Shown piece after piece: positions 55,412-64,000 of a stretch of DNA of 64,000 nt. Under the pieces are notes generated by a model that made no database searches, was not told where the DNA came from, and saw only the letters and a list, made by a program, of their open reading frames with translations. The stretch comes from Euprymna scolopes (lineage: Eukaryota > Mollusca > Cephalopoda > Sepiida > Sepiolidae): positions 93,640,918 through 93,704,917 of the forward strand of contig CM044490.1 of NCBI GenBank assembly GCA_024364805.1. Direction: 5' to 3'. The position numbers and the translations under genes were made by a program. How positions within the stretch are numbered: the stretch's first letter is position 1; each line of letters begins with the position of its first letter.

Positions 55412-55600
55412 TAAAGAAATAAACTATTAAAATAAGAGTCGGTATATCTAATCCAAAATAAATTGTTGAATAAATATACGCAATCACAATCGTCTATAAA
55501 ACATCAGACGTTGTTTTGTTGTGATGTGAGCAACACATCCGACTTCCGCCGGAAGCTGGATACTTCTAGGCGGTGAATAATAAAATTTGTCTCTTCTTTA
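55334..55600 (-). promoter_or_regulatory. VAMP4 5' leader and probable promoter
   Basis: Between the start codon and about 55600 lie an A-rich leader, a (TAA)n microsatellite and, at 55539-55556, the pair ACTTCCGCCGGAAGC, a back-to-back ETS-type (GGAA) site of the kind common at TATA-less housekeeping promoters. No TATA box is seen at a sensible place. The transcription start is not determinable from sequence alone. Confidence 0.4.
55368..55412. repeat. (TTA)n microsatellite in VAMP4 leader
   Basis: About 15 uninterrupted TTA units (TAA on the gene strand), 35 bases upstream of the VAMP4 ATG. Confidence 0.97.
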
Positions 55601-55875
55601 AAAAAAAAACAAAAAAAAAACATTATAAACGAAATATATAAAACGGGTTTCGAAATTACTCATTGATGGGGCTAGGTCGAGTTGGCTGCTGGATATCAAA
55701 GTGAAACCGATGCCAAACTAGAATTTAAAGTGATGATAACCTGATTAATTGAAAAAAAAAATTAGGGCTTGAATTACATTTTTCGAGGAGTTATAAGCTT
55801 GGAAAGATGGGGTGGAATTATTCACTATTTTCACGAAATTTCTGACACTGCTAGCGCAGCAGCTCCTTAATGTTC

Positions 55876-55996
55876 AGTTTTGTTATTTATAGTGTAATAT
55901 TTGGGTGGGTGTAGATAACAGATGTGCGCGCAGCTCAGCTGCGCGCACATCTGTCATCTACACCCACGCAAATATTACACTATAAATAGCAAAACT
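55876..55996. repeat. 121-bp near-perfect palindrome upstream of VAMP4
   Basis: Arms of 60 bp (55876-55935 and 55937-55996) around one central C, with three mismatches. The core is GATGTGCGCGCAGCTCAGCT and its mirror, much richer in GC than the surroundings; the outer arms read AGTGTAATAT and TTTATAG. Confidence 0.96.
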
Positions 55997-56629
55997 TGAT
56001 AATTGTCGTGGACGACGTATAAAGCACCCCACGTGAAAAAGACTTTTTGTCCAATCAGCATTCAAAGAAAGCGAATTTCAAAAATGTTTTTCTGACAGCT
56101 TTTGCTGGAGCCAGTCTATAGAAATGAGAGACAACTAAATGGAGTTTCATTCTATATTAATAAACAACTTTATTTGTCATTTTCGTTAGTAGCGTGTAGA
56201 TGCATACAAGAGAGAAACGGATTAGTAGGTTAAAGTGTTCTTGTGCAAGGATAGATTTTATATATTGCCGGAACGTATCCGGTTGAGGAGAGTACAGCTC
56301 AGTCCATATGTGTTTATAGCTAGCAATCGCCAGAATGAGGGAGGCTGGTTAAAGAGAAAGAACGAGCAAAGTCTTCAGAGTGTTTGCATGTTGTCGTGGG
56401 TGAGTGTGAGTTGTATGTTCTTTAGTATGACAAAGAATGTTCGTTTAGGTACAGCACGTGGAAATAATATATAAAAAAAAACTAGAGTTACCTCCCTTTT
56501 CGTCTTCTCATTTCCTTTCCTTACACTTTAAATAAGGCCCTGTCTCATTAGCCAAGGGTGCTGCTCATCGAACAATCACGGCAACCTATTTATTAAGCGG
56601 GACTAGAGATTCCCTTTAAACTCTCTCTT

Positions 56630-56792
56630 TCGTTCGAACCTCTGTGGAGGAAAGACATTATTTCATCACTCTTCTTTCCGAACTTGAATGGAGCCATCAA
56701 ACTGAAGACATTCGTTCGAACCTCTGTGGAGGAAAGACATTATTTCATCTCTCTTCTTTCCGAACTTGAATGGGGCCGTCAAACTGAAGACG
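56630..56792. repeat. Tandem duplication, two 80-bp units
   Basis: TCGTTCGAACCTCTGTGGAGGAAAGACATTATTTCATC..CCGAACTTGAATGGRGCC..CAAACTGAAGAC occurs twice with only a few differences. Confidence 0.95.
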
Positions 56793-57549
56793 TTAAAATA
56801 AGAACTTTTTGGACTTCTTAAAAAAGAATATTTGTATTTATTTGAAGTTAAATACACTTTTATTGTTCTCTGACTTGTATATTCATGTTTCTTTTTCGTC
56901 TGAGTCCTAAGTGTCTGGTCGAAACACAACAATAAATGTGATTTTGAAGAGAGCCAAAGCTAGCTTGTAGTCTGAGGCCTAAGCCCCAGGCAAAGTCTGC
57001 TCCCAGGCAGGGTCAGGTTGAAGAGAATTAATGGTTTCAGATTTCGCCTTTCATATACTCTGTCACGTGATAGAGAGCTGGCTTGTGATTGGACAAGCCA
57101 GGGAGAAAATGAATTTCAAATCTCGTTGAGAGAAGTAGCGCCTGCCTGTGATGTAGCGGGTGTCGGCTTCTACAGATTTGTCACTTATAAAAAAGGTATG
57201 TACTGGTACTCAGGTCTCATAAGATCCCTTTTCCACCACAAATAAAATAAAATCAGTCAAACATGTGAAATAAACGGTGTTTATTTACACAAAAATAACA
57301 AGTAACAAACAAATCATTTATTGTGTCCAAAACGTGTGTCTGGATAGGCAGTTCTTGCAAATGTGAAAGTTATTGAGACTGTTCGTTGTTTTGACAAGAA
57401 AAAGCAGAGAGTATCCTTTGTTTTCTCAGTGAGAAAACAGGCTTAATTCTTGTGTGTGCTAGGAGAAATGAAGAAGGTAAATATCCTTGCGTGTGGCTGA
57501 ATATCTGCATTATTTGCCATGTGTGCATGTGCATGTAGATAAGCACTTC

Positions 57550-57624
<75 letters not shown>

Positions 57625-58824
57625 GCATTATCATGTTTTGTCATGCTGGCGGGAAAATAGGTAGCAACAGAGTCGTTGACATGAATAGAGAAATGAGCAA
57701 AGGGTGGTGAGCGAAGAGTGAGGAATGCAGAGTGCGGAGCGAGTGAATGATTGAATTCATTTAAGTATTTGTCGATCGGCTCCCAGGCGATGTAAGAAAA
57801 AAGGTTTGGAAAATTAAATCTTTCTCTGAGCGTTGATTAGCCGAGAAGTGCACTCTTTTGTCATGTGATATGCTTTCAACTATGTCCGCCAAACAAAATG
57901 CATTTTAAGTTTTGTTCCCTGCAGAATTTGCGTGGGCTTATTTTTTAAATCTTTGCACCTCTGAAATTAAACTTTTTTTGTTTGTATGCATAATTGGGTT
58001 TTAATTTATTTAATTGTTATTTTTAGAACAAGAAGTGAATGCAATTTTCTTTTGTGTGTGTATTGAACAGTACAGGTACTGCATGCCAAAACTAGTCAGT
58101 CAAGCCAACCAGCATGCCGTGAGCAGCAGTGACTCCATCACTGTTTCACGTAAAACAACCAACATAACTTTGTGCACATCACTCATCTAAATTCTCTGCA
58201 TGGAAGTACCAGATTAGCAAGAATTAATATTTTTCTTTTTTGCTTCTCTTATATTAACATCTGAATCTCACTGGATTAACAATACCGAACTCACTAATAT
58301 AATGGATTTTAATACCTTTTTAAAAAGACAAAAAAGAAATATTTTATATCTAAAAAGCATTTTGCCTCAGTCAGAGAAAGATTTTCTCTCTTGCTTTTCA
58401 TTACATATTTTAATTCAAATTCTATCAGACTCTAATTGAGAAAAAAACCATAGCAACCATACATACAGTTACAATCATTGCTTTTATGCCAAAATATTTC
58501 TTTCCAACATTTTTACATTCTCACAAACTTTGAACGATTTATTTATTTATCACTTTCTTGACTTGTGTGCTTAATCGACACATACACATAAAAAATACGT
58601 CAACAATGAAACATAATTCATTATTTCTTTCTATTGTTAAATAAAAGTTACATATTGAACTTTTAATGCTAATTTTGACAACCTTTTATTTTTATTGTTT
58701 GTTAGGGGTGGGAAAACATTTACCTATGCTCACATCATGGCTGTGATACAAGGCATTGGTGGATGTCGACCAAATCCCCTACAAATCTAATGTCAGTAGA
58801 CCCTCCTCATAATTGGGATTATTC
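56793..58824. other. Intergenic region upstream of VAMP4
   Basis: Contains the (GT)n run. 57018-57245 has an open frame (MKRINGFRFRLSYTLSRDRE...) without recognised domains. 58000-58800 is AT-rich and unremarkable. Confidence 0.45.
57557..57620. repeat. (GT)n microsatellite
   Basis: About 31 GT units, interrupted once by GC. Confidence 0.97.
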
Positions 58825-59130
58825 AGTCTACTGTTCTCATCTTGAATGTTATTTGCATAACATTTTGGCCCATGTAACCACCAAGCTTCTTCAGTTGTGT
58901 GTTGTTGAATTCTAGTTGAGTCTTTATGTCAAATTCAGAAATCTGTACGGAATTTCGAATGGAAGCTTTTATTTAATCCACCTTCTTGCTCTCTTTCCAC
59001 CTACTATAACTGTGAAGAAATCTTAAGTAATTGGTAACTGTATTCTTAGTAATGTGCATAATTCTTGGCCTTGGTACCACCATTCTGTGTGACGATAATG
59101 TAGCAGTTAACACAACAGACTATTTTCTTG
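58825..59130 (+). repeat. Family M copy
   Basis: ATTATTCAGTCTACTGTTCTCATCTTGAATGTTATTTGCATAACATTTTGG and AGAAATCTGTACGGAATTTCGAATGGAAGC match the 50.2-kb copy. Confidence 0.75.
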
Positions 59131-59770
59131 TGGATTGATGCCCCTTGCTGATTCATTTGGCCACATACTGACCAGTCAGCTACTAGGGTGCATTAATGGA
59201 CTATTTACTCCCATCTGGAAAGATCCAGCAGCAAGCAGAGGGGCCCTGACCACCAAAGAACACAGATCTCTCTCCTCTCGCTCTTTGTCCACTCCCCAGG
59301 CTGCGAGTACCTCACTGAAGACTTCTACTGGACAGCCTAGGGTCACTTCTTTCAAGTTTTCTGCTCCTAGACTATGGAACACTCAAGTACTTTCTGTTCC
59401 TTTTTCTTTTCTCTCGTCTCGGACACAGTCCTTCTTAATGTGAAATAAACTGTAGGAGAAACAAACAGAACTCTTTTCTTGTGCGTCAGTGCCTCCCCTG
59501 ACTGTGCAATATGGCACATACTGACCAATCAGAGGCATAGCGCAGGGATCTTCCTTACCCCTTTAAGGAACTATAACTGCTTCTGTCCTGGACAAGAAAA
59601 ACTCTTTCTTTTTCCAGCGAGATGTCAAAGTGAGCGGACCTGTTTCCTCACTCTCTCTCTCTCTGCCTACATCGGTATCGACGGTCCCCACTTGGGAATA
59701 ACTACCGGGCAAAGGCAGACGAGTTCTATCCCAGCTATATCTAAATGGCATCTTGCCATACTTCAATAAA
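59130..59770 (+). repeat. Two related less AT-rich units, unclassified
   Basis: GGCCACATACTGACCAGTCAG (59159) and GGCACATACTGACCAATCAG (59514), each after a TTTTCTTGTG and GCCCC/GCCTCCCCT-GACT stretch, suggest two diverged copies of one repeat. The second is followed by an AATAAA context at 59763. Open frames exist but show no family. An old LTR-type or other repeat is possible but not established. Confidence 0.35.
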
Positions 59771-60107
59771 CCTTTTCCTTGCAAGTTTTACAAAGTCGTT
59801 TGTTCGTTTATTCAGTAGCTTGTGTTGAAATATTTATTTTATTAGGGAATGCCCGAAAGGCATTAACTCCACTCCCTAAAAAACCTTTTCTTTGTTTTGT
59901 CATAAAAAAGAGTTGTCATTTAATTATTATGTGCCTTTTGTATTTATTAATCTTTTATTTGGGGTCTTGTGCACTCACACATAAAATTACCTATAATAAC
60001 ATTTTTGGGAATAGCCAACTGCCACGCCAGCAAATAATATAGACTGTCTATAAAAGTTACATTATAGCAAATGAAGTTATTTTCAGTGTTTCATAAAGAA
60101 AGCTGAG

Positions 60108-60885
60108 TGACTCTCATCACACGCCAATTGAAATGGATGGCTTTCATCTTGGGAGAAGCTCCATGTCTTGACAAGCTTCTGGAACTGACCTTCACTCCTG
60201 ATCTGAAATGGAACACATATATTAAATCTGTTGCCAAGATCATGGGAAATATGGTTGGATCATTCTACTGCTCCAATAGGTATCTCACTGCCGATGCCAT
60301 CCTTTATCTGTATAAGAGCCAGGTATGTCCTAAAATTGAGTACTGTTACCACATCTGGGAAAGAGCTGCTTGGCACACCCTATCCAATCTTGATAGACTT
60401 TAAAACAAGCTTTGAAACCTAGTAAGTGATGCCTTTGTCTCTTCCCTGCAACCAGTTCCCCACAGAAGAAACACTGCAAGGCTGTCTCTACTCTATCATT
60501 ATTTTCATGACAAGTACTCGACTGAATTTCAATCTATGGTCCTCCTTTGCCAAACGTTCACAAAAAACACTCGTCTAGATACAACCACTATATACGATTT
60601 CCATAACTTTCTATCTGTGCCTAAATCTAAATGCAGATTTCATGAACAAAGCTTCTCTCCCAGAACAGCCCGCCTGCGGAACACTGTTCCACTGGACGGC
60701 TTCCTGGTTGAAAACAACATGGTAGCCTTCAAATCCAATGCAAACAAGTTCTTGTTGAGCAGTCCCCATATTCTATCAAATTTATACCATTAACGATTAC
60801 TACACTATGACATTACATTCAATTAACCCTTATCTTTGCGTGACCTTCAAGCCTTGATAAGGTGTGATTCCCATGTGAAAAAAAA
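60108..60885 (+). mobile_element. Non-LTR retrotransposon 3' end, family 1
   Basis: 60180-60403 encodes LLELTFTPDLKWNTYIKSVA, RYLTADAILYLYKSQVCPKI, EYCYHIWERAAWHTLSNLDRL; 60536-60793 encodes FHEQSFSPRTARLRNTVPLD..FKSNANKFLLSS. The 3' UTR and an A tail follow. Broken between the two frames; 5'-truncated. Confidence 0.82.
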
Positions 60886-61190
60886 GTAGTCACAAGGCTT
60901 AGAGATAATATTTGATAGGTTCAAGCATAGTTTAAGTTAATACAAACTAAGTTTTTTAGTTGTTAACCATTCACCACAAGTGTAACAAAACATTTAACAA
61001 AAATCATGTTTAAATTTTGTATCTAAAATGTCTTTAAATGAAACAGTAGAATAACATATGTTAACATTTCTTATCAAGCAAATATTAATAATTTTAAAAA
61101 CATTGCAAGTACATTGTGTTAAATCTTATTTCAGCCACCCAAATTACTTGGAGTGAAATCGATTTCAGCAGGATTTTTTATTTAAAACCA

Positions 61191-61762
61191 TGCATAATAT
61201 AAATCTCGCCTGTCTGTTTAAATGTTTGTTTGTATATATGCATGTATGCCTAAAACTTTCGACAGAGGCGACGGATTTTTATGAGATTGGTATCATTTTG
61301 AAGCTCGCCCCTTCGGACAACAAATATCGAAGAATTAGCCAAAAACATTAATTCCTTCACCATCAGCTGGGTACTTTTCTACATGGAGGGTCGAATTTTT
61401 CGCTGATATTTTTTGCAAGTCATTCAACCCTCGTGTTCATAACGTTGCTTAAAAGGAATAATTTCGACTGCCCGTGATGTCAAAACAAGAGTAGGCACAT
61501 CAGTAAGTAAACAGTTTTTTTTTTTCTACCTCTTTTTCCTCTGGCACGTTATAGGTTCGAGACTGCTTACTACTCCTATTTTTTTTTTTTTGCATTCGCA
61601 ATTTTCCTTTTTTTCTTGCTCAGCTAACACCCTTACACACACCTCCACTTTCTTTTCTGCCTTTGCATTACGGGGTTCAAGCCTGCCTGCCTACTACAAC
61701 TTCTTTTTTTTTTGCTCAACACACACCTCCAAACACCCGGACAATGCCAGGCACCCAACTAG
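61191..61762 (+). mobile_element. Non-autonomous Helitron, group A2
   Basis: Matches 17033-17473 through GAGGCGACGGATTTTTATGA and the following 150 bases, and ends ACACCCGGACAATGCCAGGC.. with CTAG at 61759-61762 before T. The 5' end has drifted (TGCATAATATAAATC). Confidence 0.75.
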
Positions 61763-61929
61763 TTGTTTTAGAAAAGAGAAGAAAATACCACTAAAAACAG
61801 TAATTCATTATACAGAGAACCAGGTATTTAATCTGAACTACTAAAAAAAAAATTTAAAAACTGTTCATCCATCATTGTCGATGACGACTATGAAACATCA
61901 ATAATAATGCTGTGATTGTGCATGAAATT

Positions 61930-62155
61930 TTTTTGTGGCCAGACTTGCACAATCTCCAACCACACCTCTCCCGAATTCGCAGTTTTATTCTAGTAGCAAA
62001 TAGAAATTCAAGACAATTGGAAACAATGCTGAGATAGAAGGAGAGCAAATACAGTGCCTACTATTCCCAAATGGTCAGCCGTCTGGTAATGGCCAGACTC
62101 ATCATTGCTTAACATTAGTGATCTTGCAAAAACCAGTGTATCAATGTGATTATGC
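61930..62155 (-). mobile_element. 5S rRNA-derived SINE
   Basis: Minus strand: GCATAATCACATTGATACACTGG, ATGTTAAGCAATGATGAGTCTGGCC, CTGACCATTTGGGAATAGTAGGCACTGT, then the shared body (TCTCAGCATTGTTTCCAATT, TTCGGGAGAGGTGTGG). Confidence 0.85.
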
Positions 62156-62415
62156 CGTATTTGCCATATTTGAAATTCAAATAAAAAGTGGTTAAAATAT
62201 GTTTCTATACAGAATTTCTAGTAAAAATAATAAATATAACAACTTTTATATTTGAACCCAATCAAAAGTGTCTCTACTTAAATACAATGCTGTGTTTTCA
62301 TGAGACTATATGAGTATGTTAAGACTATGAAAAGTGACAAAATTTTAAAAATCGATCACTAGGAATTTGACAACATCAAACACCACACATGGTGTGCTCA
62401 AATTCACTTACTCAC

Positions 62416-62504
62416 CCACCATCCAGATACTGCTCTTCAAGAAACACAAGCTCGTCACCGACTTCAAACATTTGCTGCGCACAGCACCTTGGTCCCTTCA
62501 ACGT
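62416..62504 (-). CDS. Possible internal or first exon of an unidentified gene
   Basis: On the minus strand, a pyrimidine-rich run and GTAG precede TLKGPRCCAQQMFEVGDELV, FLEEQYLDG and a split glycine codon, then donor GTGAGTAAG. Alternatively translation starts at the ATG (62471, MFEVGDELV). The acidic, well-mixed composition is unlike nearby AT-rich DNA and looks like a conserved coding exon. I do not recognise the protein and found no matching next exon between here and VAMP4. Confidence 0.35.
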
Positions 62505-63645
62505 CTACTTATAAACCAAAAAAAGATAAAGAATGAATGAGATGCAAAAGCTGCATAAAAGAGAATAAAAAAGTTGTATATAAAAACTTATTGGTAATAA
62601 AAACGTTACAATTATGATCCGGTTCAACATTGTAAATTATAAACAACGCCCCCTCTACCATAATGCATTGCAGTTCATTTATACATTAGTCAACCATTTT
62701 GCTTTTTAACATCTTGTAAATTACAAAACTTTACCATGAAAAAAAAAACTTTTTTTATATCATAGGTAAAGACTTACCTGCCTCTCTACAATGGTAAAAT
62801 TAGAAATTAAATTGAAAAAAAGTTAAAACTGCCTCGCAGGATTTGTTCACTGACCAAGGACACAAAAGGTGAAGGGCAGTATCAGAACAGATACTAGTCT
62901 GCTTCTAGCCACAAGGGTGAACAAAGTATTTCCTATCTTTTATGGTTAATTTACTTGTGTAGGTTGCAATTCTTTTCCAGGCATTAGTATGAAATTAAAA
63001 GTAATTTATAGTGAATGTTCTGACGAGTAAAACTTGAAAGACTTATCTTAAACACAGAAGTAAACTACAAATTGATCATTTGATTCTTAAACCAAAAATA
63101 AATAAAGTTTATCAAGGGGGATAATCATTATATAACATGGTAAGAATTATGTCCCTTTAATAAAAAACTAGACTATAAATTTCACACTAATAGTGGGGCG
63201 GATTGCTGAAACACTCTTTCATACATACTATGTATCACTAAGTGAAAGATTCCTATGGGATATTGAGATAACCTGCCCTACTATAAAAAAAGGGACATGA
63301 TCTTACTAACTGTGTATTAATCAATACTTTAATAATGCAAAATGCATGTTAACTTATTCACAGAAATAAAGCATAATTTATGCTTAAAAATAGGATCGTT
63401 TTAATTGTTCTAATTAGCTGTAATTTATAACTAACTGAACAAATCACCCCTCTCTCTATGCTATCTATGTATCTCTCTCTTCCCCTCTGATTCTGTCTTC
63501 ATTTGACTATTCTCTAACATTTCTTAATGTTTCTATGAGCATTTAGAAAAAAGAATAACCATCTTTTTTACACACATGTGTTACCAGAAACACAATATGT
63601 AAACTAGATGGCAAAATAATAAGTCTCTTCACTTCTATATAAGAA
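62505..63645. other. AT-rich stretch, one short repeat only
   Basis: Apart from the repeat at 62825 no coding or repeated feature is seen. Confidence 0.5.
62825..62935. repeat. Repeat shared with 30515-30690
   Basis: TTCACTGACCAAGGACA, AAAGATG/AAAGGTG, GTATC[A/T]GAACAGATACTA and TTCTAGCC occur in the same order at both places. Confidence 0.55.
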
Positions 63646-63850
63646 CTAGCAGGTGACACGACATTGCCTGGTCAAAAAAGATGCTTAAATATGATATTTT
63701 AATTCATGCAGACTTCATATTTATTATTATAAAGTCAATAATCTATTGATTATTATATTGGATCTAATATATAGTAGTGATTTCAGTAAAAAAATAAATG
63801 ATTAGTGTGTTAGAATCGAAACCAAAACATATAATGCTCCAGCTTTGTCT
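63646..63850 (-). mobile_element. Helitron group B, 3' portion
   Basis: CTAG at 63646 and the GCTTAAATATGATATTTTAATTCATGCAGACTTCATATTTATTATTATA block match the other group B copies, followed by one GTTAGAATCGAAACCAAAAC unit. The 5' end was not found. Confidence 0.6.
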
Positions 63851-64000
63851 GTCAGTATATGACCTGAATCCATATGTATACAAAACCTGCAAGAAATAAC
63901 ATTGTTTAACCTTTAACTATGTAAAAACCGTGTATAGCCACCATCACCGAGATAGTAGGCCGGTGAACATGACATTGAATAAAGTTCACTTTCAGTATTA

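Noticed and set aside
57018-57245. 75-residue frame with well-mixed composition
   Set aside because: No recognised domain, no splice signals and no repeat support; kept only as a note.
59130-59770. Possible old LTR-type unit (AATAAA context, less AT-rich, two related blocks)
   Set aside because: No clear TG..CA ends, primer-binding site, target duplication or adjacent coding remnants were seen, so no retroviral or LTR call is made.

Overview
The window is AT-rich, intron- and repeat-dominated animal DNA, most likely molluscan and possibly cephalopod. Reasons: long introns with tiny exons, dense (TA)n/(CA)n microsatellites, many short non-autonomous Helitrons, 5'-truncated non-LTR retrotransposons and mariner elements, and scattered copies of the 'agggagataac' motif (near 16317, 20195, 22617, 22640) often seen in mollusc repeats. 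No bacterial-style operons, rRNA, tRNA or CRISPR array was seen. The species assignment is inference only.

The one host gene I can reconstruct is a VAMP4-type R-SNARE on the minus strand. Its coding sequence runs from an ATG at 55333 to a stop at 15978 through seven exons: 55268-55333, 32048-32097, 30236-30283, 25600-25700, 21445-21524, 19501-19552 and 15978-16003. Every junction has consensus GT..AG and a consistent phase. The exons total 423 bp and encode 140 residues: an MPPKF start, a dileucine plus acidic-cluster trafficking signal, an R-SNARE helix, the juxtamembrane WW pair and a C-terminal membrane anchor. Only about 1% of the 39-kb coding span is coding. The first intron alone is 23 kb and holds an apparently complete mariner transposon.

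Layout. 1-15.9 kb (downstream of VAMP4): foldback elements, Helitrons, a decayed mariner/Tc1 copy, 5S-like SINE heads and low-complexity DNA. 16-32 kb (VAMP4 introns 2-6): Helitrons of at least two groups, several 3' ends of one non-LTR family, 5S-derived SINEs, a pogo-like MITE and a long-TIR foldback element. 32-55 kb (intron 1): an intact mariner (36276-37559), a truncated and an internally deleted mariner, more LINE and Helitron copies, large hairpins, and a 675-bp assembly gap flanked by inverted repeats. 55.3-57.3 kb: VAMP4 5' end and a less AT-rich upstream region with a nearly perfect 121-bp palindrome and an 80-bp tandem duplication. 57-64 kb: repeats plus one possible minus-strand exon (62416-62504) of an unidentified upstream gene.

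The most notable observations are the 5S rRNA-derived SINE family (six copies, one with clear target-site duplications), the intact mariner, two Helitrons abutting head to head three bases apart, a Helitron insertion supported by a related site lacking it nearby, and the palindrome upstream of VAMP4. Boundaries of decayed repeats are approximate and judged by eye.
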